Source: a virus. From it: a DNA stretch of 37,763 nt. The translations under genes and the position numbers were made by a program. Below the pieces are notes generated by a model. The model was not told the origin of the DNA, made no database searches, and saw nothing but the letters and a program-made list of their open reading frames with translations. The stretch covers positions 1 through 37,763 of the IMG/VR virus record IMGVR_UViG_3300032331_002003. One strand, written 5' to 3'. Positions 1 through 8,677 of this stretch are shown piece by piece (the stretch's first letter is position 1; each line of letters begins with the position of its first letter).

Positions 1-123
1 AAGTGGTATGCCAGCGTTCCTGCTGGTATTCGCTTCGACATTCACATGGTCAGCGGTACTCTGATTGCTGATCAGCGGATGAAGTTGGTCCGCATGGCCT
101 TGGAAGGCGGTGCTGACTACATC
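1..123. repeat. Terminal direct repeat, left copy (circle junction)
   Basis: These bases are identical to 37641-37763. The repeat lies inside a coding sequence that reads in frame across the joined ends, so it most likely marks the overlap left when a circular or circularly permuted genome was written out linearly. A genuine short terminal repeat cannot be excluded, but splitting a gene makes that less likely. Confidence 0.95.
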
Positions 124-543
124 CTGTTTCTCGACAGCGATATGCGGTTTCCGTCTGATGTAATTGTGTCTCTGATGCGGCATGATTTGGACATTGTCGC
201 GGCAAACTATGCGACGCGCCGGTTACCTGTTAAGACTGTCGCGTTTAAAAATTTCCAGAAGTTACAGTATGTTACGTCTGACTCTTCAAAGACAGGGTTA
301 GAAGAAGTTGATGCTGTCGGTATGGGCTGTATGCTGATTAAGGCAAACGTGTTCCGTAATATGGCAGAACCGTGGTTTCAGATTGGCTATTCGCCAGACT
401 GGAAGGCGTATATCGGCGAGGACATGTACTTCTGCCGTGAAGCGCAAAAGGCAGGCTTCAAGGTCTACATTGACCATGATGTCTCGAAACAAGTAAGACA
501 TATCGGTGTGCTAGAGTTCATGCACGAACATGTTGATCTTTAA
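1..543 (+). CDS. Glycosyltransferase family 2-like protein, 3' part of a gene that crosses the circle junction
   Basis: The frame is open from base 1. It joins the 26 codons at 37563-37640 to give a 206-residue protein. The fold looks like a small nucleotide-sugar transferase: an N-terminal beta-strand (LAICIPARDE) starts a Rossmann-like half, and LFLDSDM near residues 68-74 supplies the DxD metal/nucleotide site. It is shorter than stand-alone GT2 enzymes, as is common in phage versions. It sits between a Cys-rich protein and a DUF6496 protein just upstream of the methyltransferase and portal. A role in modifying DNA, virion protein or host glycan is possible, but the sequence does not say which. 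The internal ATG at 46 is not the true start; it only looks like one because the gene is cut. Confidence 0.75.
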   Translation, partial: KWYASVPAGIRFDIHMVSGTLIADQRMKLVRMALEGGADYILFLDSDMRFPSDVIVSLMRHDLDIVAANYATRRLPVKTVAFKNFQKLQYVTSDSSKTGLEEVDAVGMGCMLIKANVFRNMAEPWFQIGYSPDWKAYIGEDMYFCREAQKAGFKVYIDHDVSKQVRHIGVLEFMHEHVDL

Positions 544-553
544 GGAGTTTCCG

Positions 554-721
554 ATGAAGGGTAAGTCGAAAGTCGCTAAGGTTATGGGTGAGTACAAGAA
601 GGGTACGCTTCACGCTGGCGTTAATCCTAAAGGCCCGAAGAAAGCTCCATTAGCCAAGAGCCGCAAGCAGGCGATTGCTATCGCTCTTTCTGAAGCAGGC
701 ATGTCGAAAAAGAAGAAATGA
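554..721 (+). CDS. DUF6496-like small basic protein
   Basis: This 55-residue, very lysine-rich protein carries the family pattern KVMGEYKKGTLHAG near the N-terminus and RKQAIAIALSEAG near the C-terminus, ending in a KKKK tail. I chose ATG 554 because AAGGAG lies six bases upstream (542-547); an earlier in-frame ATG at 530 lies inside the preceding gene and has no such site. The stop overlaps the methyltransferase start (ATGA), which points to coupled translation. The function of the family is unknown. Its charge suggests nucleic-acid or capsid-interior contact, which is inference only. Confidence 0.75.
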   Translation: MKGKSKVAKVMGEYKKGTLHAGVNPKGPKKAPLAKSRKQAIAIALSEAGMSKKKK

Positions 722-1272
722 ACCACTTCTACGAAGAGATTCAGGGTTGGTTTAACTTCACCAAACCCTATCGCGAAGCAGTTCTGAGTGCTCCTAAAAG
801 CGGTGCCGTGTTCGTTGAAATCGGCTGCTGGAAGGGGCGCTCTTCTGCATATCTTGGTGTCGAAATAGTAAACTCTGGCAAAGACATACAGTTGCATTGC
901 GTCGATCACTGGAAAGGTTCAGACCAAGTCCATAAAGATGACCCGGAGCTGAAGTCGGTGTACTCAATCTTTAAAGCGAACATGAAGAAGATCGAGGGTC
1001 TTAAGATGACCACTATCCGGTCTGATAGTGCTTCTGCCGCGTCAAAGTTTGAGGACGAGTCAGTCGATTTTGTGTGGGTCGATGCGGGTCACGAATACGA
1101 AGAAGTGAAGGCTGATATCGAAGCGTGGATGCCTAAGCTGAAACGGGGCGGAGTCATGGGAGGTGACGATTACCCGTTCGATGGTGTATCTAAGGCTGTG
1201 AAAGAATTACTGCCCAAGCACGAGGTTGGCTCAGAGACCGGCTGGAAGTGGTGGCGCGTGAGAAAGGTTTAA
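718..1272 (+). CDS. Class I SAM-dependent methyltransferase (Methyltransf_24-like)
   Basis: The 184-residue protein has a Rossmann methyltransferase core. Motif I is VEIGCWKGRSS at about residues 33-43, the acidic end of strand beta2 is CVDHW (61-65), and the VWVDAGHEYEEVKADIEAW segment at about 119-137 is typical of Methyltransf_24 proteins, followed by GGVMGGDDY. The substrate is unknown; relatives often act on sugars or small molecules. Its position next to the glycosyltransferase suggests a pair that decorates one target, possibly a glycan. Translation is probably coupled to the DUF6496 gene through a 4-base overlap. Confidence 0.8.
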   Translation: MNHFYEEIQGWFNFTKPYREAVLSAPKSGAVFVEIGCWKGRSSAYLGVEIVNSGKDIQLHCVDHWKGSDQVHKDDPELKSVYSIFKANMKKIEGLKMTTIRSDSASAASKFEDESVDFVWVDAGHEYEEVKADIEAWMPKLKRGGVMGGDDYPFDGVSKAVKELLPKHEVGSETGWKWWRVRKV

Positions 1273-1275
1273 GGC

Positions 1276-3522
1276 ATGGCGATCTCAGGATATGACCCCG
1301 ACAACATTCCCGTTAATGTTTCGACTCCCCGTGCCTATGACGATGATACGGGTATCCTGACACCGGGTATGCAAGACCAGCCGATGGACGAGGAAGAGTT
1401 TCGCTCTCGCGTTCGCCAGTCCATCGAAGACGCATCAATTTATATCGATACCTATATCGCCCCAGAGCGCGAAGCCGCGATGTCCTACTATCTGGGCAAC
1501 GCTTTCGGTAACGAGGAAGAGGGCAGCTCGCAGGTCGTGCTCACAGAAGTGCGCGACACAGTTCTCGCGATGCTCCCATCGTTGCTCCGTATTTTTACCG
1601 GCGGCGATAAAGTTTTAGAGTTTGTTCCGAAGACGGCTGAAGACGTAGAAGCTGCCGAACAGCAGACCGATTTCATCAACTACATCTTCATGCAAGAGAA
1701 CCCCGGTTTCCGCATTCTCCACGATGCGATGAAAGATGCGCTTATTCTGAAAGACGGCGTTCTGACTTGGTATAAGTTAGACGAAGAAACTGTTGAGGAA
1801 TACAGCTACTCTGGTTTGTCGCAGGAAGAAGCTGCGATGATCGCGCAAGATCCGAGCGTTACTGTTCTTGAGTACACCGAAGAGCAGTCAATCATGCAGC
1901 GCGATAATGTGGTGACCATGACGCCTGACGTTATGATGATGCCACAGATGATCTCGATGCGGATTAAGCGCGTCATTCGCGAGCCTCGCTATGTGGTTGA
2001 GTGTATCCCAGTTGAGCAATTCATTATCGATAATCAGGCAAACAACATTAAAGATGCGTTGCTCGTTGGCCGTCGCAAACTGGCAACTGTGTCTGAGCTT
2101 GTGGCGATGGGTTACGACAAAGACCTGATCGAGATGAACGCTGGTTCAGGTGGGTTTGAGTTGAACATGGAAACGCTTGTGCGTAATCCTGCTGACCAAA
2201 CATTCTTTGGAATTTCTAACGGTAACGACGAGTCAACAGATCGGGTTTACTACGTCGAAGCCTATATCCGCATCGATAAAGACGGTGACGGTATCGCAGA
2301 ATTGCATAAGGTATGCACGGTCGGTAATGGCGGTTACATCGTCCACCAAGAGATCGTAACAGAAGCACCATTCGCTCTTCTGTCACCAGACCCAACACCG
2401 CACACGATTTTCGGTAAGTCGATTGCAGATCAAACGATGGACCTGCAACTGATCAAGTCGAGCATCATGCGTAACACGCTTGACTCATTGGCTCAGTCTA
2501 TCCGACCTCGGACTCTTGCAGTTGAGGGCCAAGTCAACATGGATGACCTGCTCAACAACGAGATCGGTGCCATCATCCGTGCCCGTAATCCCGGTGCAGT
2601 TGTGCCGTTTGCGACACCGTTTGTGGGCCAACCTGCACTTGGCGTTATGGCCTATGTGGACGAGATTAAGACACAGCGCACAGGTCTTTCTCGTGCGTCT
2701 CAAGGCTTGGATGCAGAGGCTCTCCAAAGCACGACAAGCGCAGCGGTGCAGGCTCAGTTGTCCTCGTCGCAGGAGCGCATCGAAATGATCGCTCGCCTGT
2801 TTGCTGACGGTTTGAAGCAGTGCTTCCAAGGTCTTCTGCGTCTCGTTGTTCAGCATCAGGACAAGCCTAAGATTATCCGTTTGCGTAACAAGTTTGTTCC
2901 GATTGATCCGCGTGGCTGGACAGCCGATATGGATATGATCGTGAATATTGCTCTCGGACGTGGCTCAGATGAGCAACGGATGATGTTCTTGCAGCAGATT
3001 GCCGCGAAGCAGGAGCAGATTCTCCAGCAGTATGGACCGAATAACCCGATGGTATCGATCCAGCAGTATATCTCGACATTGAACCAAGTAACGCAGTTGG
3101 CTGGCTTCCAGAACCCGGCTCAGTTCTACTCTGAGCCATCTCCAGAGCAGGTACAGCAGTTCATGCAGTCTATGGCTCCTGAGAAGAAGCAAGACCCAGC
3201 AGAAATGCTTGCACAGGTTGAAGCAGAGAAGACCCGTGCCGATATTCTCATTGCTGCCGCGAAGCAGGAACTTGAGACCAAGAAGGCACAGGCAGACGCA
3301 GATCTTAAGCGTGACCAGTTGATCGCAGACGTGATGCTCAGAGCTGCCGAGATTCAGGCAAAGTATGGCTCACAGGTCGATGTTGCGACGATTAACGCTG
3401 AAGTGAACCGTCAGCGCGCAGAGATCGAAGCAATGTTCAATCTACAATCACAGCGTGAGCAGGCGATCTTACAGCAACCGGCACCACAGCCGATGATGCC
3501 ACAGGGGATGATGTATGGTTGA
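1276..3522 (+). CDS. Portal protein (SU10-like podovirus portal)
   Basis: This 748-residue protein would form the dodecameric ring at the capsid vertex through which DNA is packaged and ejected. I recognise the portal by the N-terminal region (ERE and MSYYLGN segments near residues 60-75), the long central domain, the helix with the segment AEALQSTTSAAVQAQLSSSQERIEMI around residue 480 that is typical of podoviral portals, and the Gln/Ala/Glu-rich C-terminal coiled coil (about 640-735) that would make the barrel. The neighbouring scaffold and capsid genes and the terminase 3 kb upstream on the circle support the call. The C-terminal 8 bases overlap the next gene. Confidence 0.9.
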   Translation: MAISGYDPDNIPVNVSTPRAYDDDTGILTPGMQDQPMDEEEFRSRVRQSIEDASIYIDTYIAPEREAAMSYYLGNAFGNEEEGSSQVVLTEVRDTVLAMLPSLLRIFTGGDKVLEFVPKTAEDVEAAEQQTDFINYIFMQENPGFRILHDAMKDALILKDGVLTWYKLDEETVEEYSYSGLSQEEAAMIAQDPSVTVLEYTEEQSIMQRDNVVTMTPDVMMMPQMISMRIKRVIREPRYVVECIPVEQFIIDNQANNIKDALLVGRRKLATVSELVAMGYDKDLIEMNAGSGGFELNMETLVRNPADQTFFGISNGNDESTDRVYYVEAYIRIDKDGDGIAELHKVCTVGNGGYIVHQEIVTEAPFALLSPDPTPHTIFGKSIADQTMDLQLIKSSIMRNTLDSLAQSIRPRTLAVEGQVNMDDLLNNEIGAIIRARNPGAVVPFATPFVGQPALGVMAYVDEIKTQRTGLSRASQGLDAEALQSTTSAAVQAQLSSSQERIEMIARLFADGLKQCFQGLLRLVVQHQDKPKIIRLRNKFVPIDPRGWTADMDMIVNIALGRGSDEQRMMFLQQIAAKQEQILQQYGPNNPMVSIQQYISTLNQVTQLAGFQNPAQFYSEPSPEQVQQFMQSMAPEKKQDPAEMLAQVEAEKTRADILIAAAKQELETKKAQADADLKRDQLIADVMLRAAEIQAKYGSQVDVATINAEVNRQRAEIEAMFNLQSQREQAILQQPAPQPMMPQGMMYG

Positions 3523-3763
3523 GGAAGCGGATCTTCATAGAGCTGCGGTAGCGCTGAAAAACAGTATCACTACCAAGGCTTTGTTCGACGCTCTTAAGAA
3601 AAACTATACAGAGATGTGGATGTCATCAGATCCAGATGACTCCGAGGCAAGGGATGAGGCGTATTTAATGATACGTGCCATCGCGGATCTACAGGGGCAG
3701 ATTGACACGATGGCATCAGCCCCAGATGTAGTCGCGTTTAACCGCCGCTTGAAGGGGCGATAA
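3515..3763 (+). CDS. Small protein between portal and scaffold, unknown function
   Basis: The 82-residue protein is predicted to be all-helical, with no cysteine and no membrane segment. Its start ATG lies inside the last codons of the portal gene, so expression is likely coupled to it. Small helical proteins at this place in podoviruses are found with the portal and scaffold, but I recognise no named family. A head-assembly role is inference from position. Confidence 0.65.
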   Translation: MVEEADLHRAAVALKNSITTKALFDALKKNYTEMWMSSDPDDSEARDEAYLMIRAIADLQGQIDTMASAPDVVAFNRRLKGR

Positions 3764-3780
3764 TTTAGGAGTATTTACTA

Positions 3781-4806
3781 ATGAGTTTAACCGAGCAGTC
3801 GCAGACCCGCGAAATCGGTATACCAGAAGCTGCAAACCGTATGGCGGCACTATTGGGAGGCGATGAGCCGAAACCCACGGCGCAGCAGGAAGCAGCTCCT
3901 GCCGAGGCACAAGAGGCCGAGGCGACGGCAGATGAGGTCGAAGAGACTCCAGTGCAAGATGAAGGTCACGCTGTAGAAGCGTCAGACGGCATTGAGGAGA
4001 CCGAGTATGTCGGGGACCAAGAAGGTGGCACAGAAGAGAATCTGTCACCGGAATCGCTCGTAACCGTCAAGATCGACGGTCAGACGCAGCAGATCCCGTT
4101 GAAGGAAGCTCTGGAGGGTTACCAGCGACAGTCCGATTATTCGCGTAGAATGAACCAACTCCGCGAGGAGAAGGTCGCATTCGAGCAAGAATCTGAGGCA
4201 GTAAGAACGGAACGCCAGCAATACGCGACCCTGATCGAAGCGCTTGACTCACAACTGCAACAGTTGATGCCGCAAGAGCCAGATTGGGAACGGTTGCACC
4301 GGGAAGATCCGTTAAACTTTCCTCTGGTCGAAAAGCAATGGCGAGACTATCAGTCCCGCATGGTTGCGACGAAAGCCGAAAAGGAACGTCTCAGCTATTT
4401 GCAGCAGAAGGAAGAGCAAGATCGGTTGAAGACTATTGTGGACCAAGGTCGCCAGTATTTGGTGAAGCAGGTTCCGGAATGGAACGATGCCGATAAGTGG
4501 AACGAGGCACGGACACGTTTGAAGGAATACGGACAGAAAGTCGGTTATTCTGAAGACGAACTAGCCCAAGCCTATGATCCACGAGCTATTCTTGTTCTTG
4601 AGAAGGCAAGGAAGTACGACATGTTAATGGCTAAGAAACCCCAGCCTGATAAAAAGGAAGGTCCTAAGCCGTTGCGTTCAGGTACAGTTGCCTCTGCACC
4701 AAAGCAGCAGACCGAAGTTTCTCGCGCGAAAATGCGTCTCAGTAAAACTGGTAGCGTCGATGACGCTGCTAAACTCTTTGGTCTAATGGAAAGCAGGAGA
4801 AAATAA
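3781..4806 (+). CDS. Capsid scaffolding protein
   Basis: The 341-residue protein is strongly acidic at the N-terminus (Glu/Ala/Gln-rich, residues 30-90) and then has a long charged helical stretch (about 100-250) suited to coiled-coil formation. A basic C-terminal part follows (KKPQPDKKEGPK near 284-295) that could bind the capsid protein. Composition, size and position directly before the major capsid gene are those of a podoviral scaffold, which directs procapsid assembly and then leaves. AGGAG precedes the start (3768-3772). The stop overlaps the capsid start (TAATG). Confidence 0.82.
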   Translation: MSLTEQSQTREIGIPEAANRMAALLGGDEPKPTAQQEAAPAEAQEAEATADEVEETPVQDEGHAVEASDGIEETEYVGDQEGGTEENLSPESLVTVKIDGQTQQIPLKEALEGYQRQSDYSRRMNQLREEKVAFEQESEAVRTERQQYATLIEALDSQLQQLMPQEPDWERLHREDPLNFPLVEKQWRDYQSRMVATKAEKERLSYLQQKEEQDRLKTIVDQGRQYLVKQVPEWNDADKWNEARTRLKEYGQKVGYSEDELAQAYDPRAILVLEKARKYDMLMAKKPQPDKKEGPKPLRSGTVASAPKQQTEVSRAKMRLSKTGSVDDAAKLFGLMESRRK

Positions 4807-5786
4807 TGGCTTCCGTAAGCAAAATTCAAACCTACCAAGCTGTAAACGAACAGCGCGAAGATCTCTCGAACATCATCTATGACATCAGCCCAACTTCGAC
4901 CCCGTTCATGTCGAACGTAGGCCGCGACACGGCTGACAACACCTATTTCGAATGGCAGACCGATGCCCTCGCAGCAGCGAACGGCTCAAACGCCCTCGTC
5001 GAAGGTGCAGACGCTGGTAACACGGACTTCACCGATACTAACCGCGTTGCAAACTACACGCAGATCAGCGGTAAGGTCATTGCAGTTTCTGGTACGGCTC
5101 AGTCTGTCAATATGGCTGGTATGCGTACGCTCTTGGCCTACAATCAGGCTAAAGCTGCGAAGGAACTCAAGCGCGACATGGAAAAGATCCTCCTGTCGAA
5201 CCAAGCTGCTTCTGCTGGTAACAGCTCAACAGCTCGTTACACCGCTGGCGTTCCTGCATGGTTGATCACGAACTCGATCACCAACGGAGCAACGAAGCCT
5301 ACGCTCTCGTCTTCGCCTAACGGTTATCCAAACGCTGCATGGACGAACCTCTCGACAGCGACGGACGTTGCTTTCACTGAAACCATGCTCAAGACGGCAA
5401 TTCAGAACGTCTGGGCAGAAGGCGGCGAAGCAAAGATCCTTATGACGGGTCCGTACAACAAGACGGTTGCTTCTGGCTTTGCAGGTATCGCTCAACAGCG
5501 CATCACCTACAATCAGGTTCAGCCTGCTGGCATCATCGCTACCGCTGACGTGTATCTCAGTGATTTCGGTGAAGTTTCAATGGTTCCGAACCGCTTTGCT
5601 GATGAGCGCTTCGCACTCGTTCTCGACCCAGAATACGCATCTGTTGCATATCTCCGTCCTTTCGAGACAATCGACATCGCCCAGACCGGCGACTCGATGA
5701 AGAAAGAACTCGTTGTGGAATACGGTCTCCGCATGAAAGCTGAAAAGGCTCATGCTGCTATCGCAAACCTCACGCCTTCAGCCTGA
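4806..5786 (+). CDS. Major capsid protein (SU10/DUF5309 family)
   Basis: The 326-residue protein begins with the segment VNEQREDLSNIIYDISPTST followed by PFMSNVGRD, the signature of the SU10 major capsid family with an HK97 fold. The segment with VSGTAQSVNMAG and a long helix LKRDMEKILLSNQAA (about residues 120-135) matches the spine helix. The C-terminal motif EYGLRMKAEKAHAAI is also typical. A strong terminator follows seven bases after the stop, a common way to set a high capsid dose. Codon use is visibly more biased than in neighbours, as expected for the most abundant protein. Confidence 0.93.
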   Translation: MASVSKIQTYQAVNEQREDLSNIIYDISPTSTPFMSNVGRDTADNTYFEWQTDALAAANGSNALVEGADAGNTDFTDTNRVANYTQISGKVIAVSGTAQSVNMAGMRTLLAYNQAKAAKELKRDMEKILLSNQAASAGNSSTARYTAGVPAWLITNSITNGATKPTLSSSPNGYPNAAWTNLSTATDVAFTETMLKTAIQNVWAEGGEAKILMTGPYNKTVASGFAGIAQQRITYNQVQPAGIIATADVYLSDFGEVSMVPNRFADERFALVLDPEYASVAYLRPFETIDIAQTGDSMKKELVVEYGLRMKAEKAHAAIANLTPSA

Positions 5787-5792
5787 TAATAG

Positions 5793-5819
5793 AGAGGGGC
5801 GGTTCGCCGCCCCTCTTTT
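5793..5819 (+). terminator. Rho-independent terminator after the capsid gene
   Basis: A perfect 10-bp stem (AGAGGGGCGG at 5793-5802 with CCGCCCCTCT at 5807-5816) closes a TTCG loop and runs into TTTTC. The very GC-rich stem and tetraloop make this one of the strongest hairpins in the window. Some read-through must occur, or another promoter must exist, because the following genes are also virion genes. Confidence 0.9.
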
Positions 5820-5834
5820 CTCTTGGGGAGCACT

Positions 5835-6164
5835 ATGAAGCAGCAAGATTACGCACCGGGTGAGTTCATCATTGGGCATGACGGGTTTACCGGAACGACT
5901 ACCAAGATGAAGGTCGAGCATGATGGTACGATGCACCTGATTGACACGACAGATATCGCTGATGTTGCAAAGTTTAACCAAGAAGAGATGAACAATGTTT
6001 CACGGACAACCAGATCTGGAGACATGGTTAGAGTCGCTCGTCTTCCTATGCTTGTTTTGTTGCAGCTTAAGGAGCGTGGTATTCTTCACGACAAGAATGC
6101 CTTGAAGCGGTGGTTGACTACTGAAGAAGCCCGTCCGTATCGGACTCACCATTACACGAGCTGA
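5835..6164 (+). CDS. Conserved virion-region protein, unknown function
   Basis: The 109-residue protein starts at ATG 5835, nine bases after the start of GGGGAG. The N-terminal half is beta-like (GEFIIGHDGFTG, MKVEHDGTMHLID); the C-terminal half is helical and basic and ends with LTTEEARPYRTHHYTS. It sits between the capsid and the adaptor, where podoviruses of this type often place a small protein of unknown role. There is no membrane segment or catalytic motif that I can name. Confidence 0.65.
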   Translation: MKQQDYAPGEFIIGHDGFTGTTTKMKVEHDGTMHLIDTTDIADVAKFNQEEMNNVSRTTRSGDMVRVARLPMLVLLQLKERGILHDKNALKRWLTTEEARPYRTHHYTS

Positions 6165-6166
6165 CG

Positions 6167-6784
6167 ATGACAATTACGAGTTACGCCACACTCCAGTCCG
6201 AGATCGCGTCATGGTTGAACCGTGACGATTTAACGTCGCAGATCCCGACTTTTATTCAATTCGTAGAAGCTGATGTGAACAGCCGTTTGCGCCACCAGAA
6301 GATGGCTGTGCGCGCTCAGGCTACCAGTGATCAAGAATATGTAGCGCTTCCTGCTGACTGGCTTGAGGCAATCAATATCCATATCATTGACGGTAAGCAG
6401 CCGCTGCGTTTCGTGACGCTCGATGAGGCAGACCGCATCTTGAAGCAGCAGATTATCACTCAGCCGTCATTCTATTCGATTATGGATGATGCGCTTGAGA
6501 TTGTTCCTGCGCCAGCGACAGATATCGACATCGAGATGATCTATTACGGTAAGATCCCGTCTCTCAGTGTAAGCGTTACTTCTAACTGGTTGCTCGTCAA
6601 AGCTCCAGACCTGTATCTCTATGGTGCTCTCGTTCACGCATCACCGTTCCTCTTGGACGATCAGCGCGTCGGGTTATTCGGTGGCATGTACAACTCTCGA
6701 CTTGATTCATTGCAACTTGAGAGCGACAAGGCATTGCATAGCGGTGGGCCATTGGTAGCCCGTAATCGCGTAGTATTCGGTTAA
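6167..6784 (+). CDS. Head-tail adaptor protein (SU10 adaptor/gp4-like)
   Basis: The 205-residue protein has the usual layout of podoviral adaptors that bind beneath the portal and close the DNA-filled head. There is an N-terminal helical part (YATLQSEIASWLNRDD, then IPTFIQFVEADVNSRLRHQKM), a beta-rich middle with LPADWLEAINIHI (about residues 61-73) and a Tyr-rich helix PDLYLYGALVHASPFLLDD near residue 150. The helix-strand order, length and position two genes after the capsid agree. GGAG-type ribosome sites are weak here, so translation may be coupled to the previous gene, which ends three bases upstream. Confidence 0.82.
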   Translation: MTITSYATLQSEIASWLNRDDLTSQIPTFIQFVEADVNSRLRHQKMAVRAQATSDQEYVALPADWLEAINIHIIDGKQPLRFVTLDEADRILKQQIITQPSFYSIMDDALEIVPAPATDIDIEMIYYGKIPSLSVSVTSNWLLVKAPDLYLYGALVHASPFLLDDQRVGLFGGMYNSRLDSLQLESDKALHSGGPLVARNRVVFG

Positions 6785-6794
6785 GGAGTTTCTG

Positions 6795-7175
6795 ATGGCT
6801 TTTACCGCTTACACAGATCAGAACCTCTTGAACCATTTGCTTGGTCCAACGGCTTTCACAAAACCTGCTGCGCTTTATGTGGCGCTGTTCGTAGGTAATC
6901 CTGAATCTGGTGGAACAGAAGTATCTACTTCTGGCTCTGCCTATGCGCGTCAGTCTGCTACGTTTACCGTAACATCTGGGGCTGCGACTAATTCAGCAGC
7001 TATAGAGTGGTCACCCGCTACGTCAGCTTGGGGGTCAATTAACTGGGTTGCAATTTATGATGCTTCTACATCTGGTAACCAATTAGTTACAGCGCAGCTA
7101 AGTTCTGCGAAGACTATTGGAGTTGGTGACGTTTTGCGTATTCCGACTAACGATTTAGATGTGACGTTGACTTAA
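6795..7175 (+). CDS. Tail appendage protein, small beta-rich (Gp80-like)
   Basis: The 126-residue protein resembles small phage appendage proteins that begin with an ALYVALFVGNP segment and continue YARQSATFTV. The segment WGSINWVAIYDAS near residue 90 is also typical. It is beta-rich, poor in charged residues and without membrane segments. TAAGGAG precedes the start by nine bases. It opens a run of five tail-appendage genes. Which part of the tail it forms is not visible. Confidence 0.65.
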   Translation: MAFTAYTDQNLLNHLLGPTAFTKPAALYVALFVGNPESGGTEVSTSGSAYARQSATFTVTSGAATNSAAIEWSPATSAWGSINWVAIYDASTSGNQLVTAQLSSAKTIGVGDVLRIPTNDLDVTLT

Positions 7176-7187
7176 AAGGATTGAGAA

Positions 7188-7595
7188 ATGGCTGTTGTAT
7201 ATACAACCACACTTAAGAATAACCGCATGCAGCTTGTCTCTGACCTTATTGCGTCAAAGACAGCGGCAGCTTCTACTGGCACAGCTTTGGCCGGTACGCT
7301 CGTAATTGGAACATCTGCTCTTTCAGGTGCTACCGGGGTTCTTGCTTCAGTCCCACTATCAGCAACACCCGGAACAGTATCGAGCGGTGTATTCACTCTT
7401 TCTGGTGTCCCATTACAGGGTACAGCAACTGGAACTGGCACTGCCGCTTTAGCCGAATTTCGCAATAATGCTGGAACAACAATAGTATCAGGTTTGACTG
7501 TAGGAACATCAGGTGCAGATGTTATTATTAACTCAACATCGATCTCTACTGGTCAAGCAGTTCTTGTCACCGCTGGTACTATCACTCACGGGTAA
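7188..7595 (+). CDS. Tail appendage/fibre protein, Gly/Thr/Ser-rich
   Basis: The 135-residue protein is almost entirely beta-prone, with Gly-Thr-Ala repeats ([18 protein letters not shown]) and the ending [14 protein letters not shown], frequent in phage proteins that trimerise along tail fibres. It is spaced only 12 bases from the gene before and 5 from the next. The family is not named with certainty; the tail assignment rests on composition and context. Confidence 0.6.
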   Translation: MAVVYTTTLKNNRMQLVSDLIASKTAAASTGTALAGTLVIGTSALSGATGVLASVPLSATPGTVSSGVFTLSGVPLQGTATGTGTAALAEFRNNAGTTIVSGLTVGTSGADVIINSTSISTGQAVLVTAGTITHG

Positions 7596-7600
7596 TACAA

Positions 7601-8677
7601 ATGGCTGTATCTCTAAAACACGCATTCACATCTGCTGTTGCTGATGGTGGAGATACGACTCTTGTTCAGCCTTCCAACTGGAATGCAGAGCATACGCTGA
7701 CTCTTGCTCAGGGTAATATTCTTGGTCGTTTGGCCGCTGCCGGTACCGGCGCTGCCACCGAAATCCCTTTATCCTTTGATGCAAGCAATAATGCTACGTT
7801 TCCGGGGCAGGTAAATCTTGTTGCTGGAACTACGTCTATTGCACCGTTGGATTTTGCATCAGGATCTCTTTTAACATCTGCTAATGCTGGTGCCGTAGAG
7901 TACGATGGCAAAGTGATTTATGTGACTCCGCAAGGGGCACAGCGCGGCGTTGTCCCCGGAATGCAATACTTCCGCAGAGAAACAACAACTGCTGGTATAA
8001 GTTCTAACGCCGCACAACCGTGGTTTGTAAACGGTAACTCAACAGCATCTTCAATTTCTGGAACAACTTTGACAGTTGGTGGCACTGTCACAGGAACTTT
8101 TGCGGTTGGTCAGTATCTCACTGCATCTGGTATTACTGCTGGAACATACATTACAGCTCTTGGTACTGGTACTGGCGGGGCGGGAACTTACACTGTTAAT
8201 AATAGCCAGACAATCGCTTCTACTACAATTCAATCCATGTATGGAGTGACTTTATCGTCATCGACCGTGTATAAGTTTGAGGCTGACTTTCTGATTTCAA
8301 AATCTGCTGGAACAACATCACATACACTTAGTACTCTTTTTGGCGGAGCAGCAACCATAAATAGCATTGCTTATCTAATTCTTTCTGCTTCTACAGGTAC
8401 GCAATCAACTTTTAACTTTACTGATACTGCAGTTACAGGAACTGCTGTTACACAAGCGTCCGCAACAGTAGCAGCTGCGGCAACAGCGGCAGCGGCAGTT
8501 GCAAGATATTTCAGGGTAAGTGGTATAGTTTCAATTAACGCTGGTGGAACATTCGTCCCGCAGTATCAGCTATCTGCTGCACCCGGTGGTGCGTATAGCG
8601 TAAATGCTAATTCAAGTTTTTCAATTTACCCAATCGGAGCATCAGGCGCTAATACTAGCGTCGGGACGTGGGTCTAA
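7601..8677 (+). CDS. Tail fibre-like protein with an inserted beta module
   Basis: The 358-residue protein starts with a segment shared by many phage tail proteins ([20 protein letters not shown]), and [15 protein letters not shown] at about residues 89-103 is another common tail-fibre landmark. From about residue 146 to 215 lies a Gly/Thr-rich module ([20 protein letters not shown], then [17 protein letters not shown]) that looks inserted between two halves of a second domain. Exposed receptor-facing proteins often gain such modules. The stop overlaps the next start (TAATG). Confidence 0.7.
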   Translation: MAVSLKHAFTSAVADGGDTTLVQPSNWNAEHTLTLAQGNILGRLAAAGTGAATEIPLSFDASNNATFPGQVNLVAGTTSIAPLDFASGSLLTSANAGAVEYDGKVIYVTPQGAQRGVVPGMQYFRRETTTAGISSNAAQPWFVNGNSTASSISGTTLTVGGTVTGTFAVGQYLTASGITAGTYITALGTGTGGAGTYTVNNSQTIASTTIQSMYGVTLSSSTVYKFEADFLISKSAGTTSHTLSTLFGGAATINSIAYLILSASTGTQSTFNFTDTAVTGTAVTQASATVAAAATAAAAVARYFRVSGIVSINAGGTFVPQYQLSAAPGGAYSVNANSSFSIYPIGASGANTSVGTWV

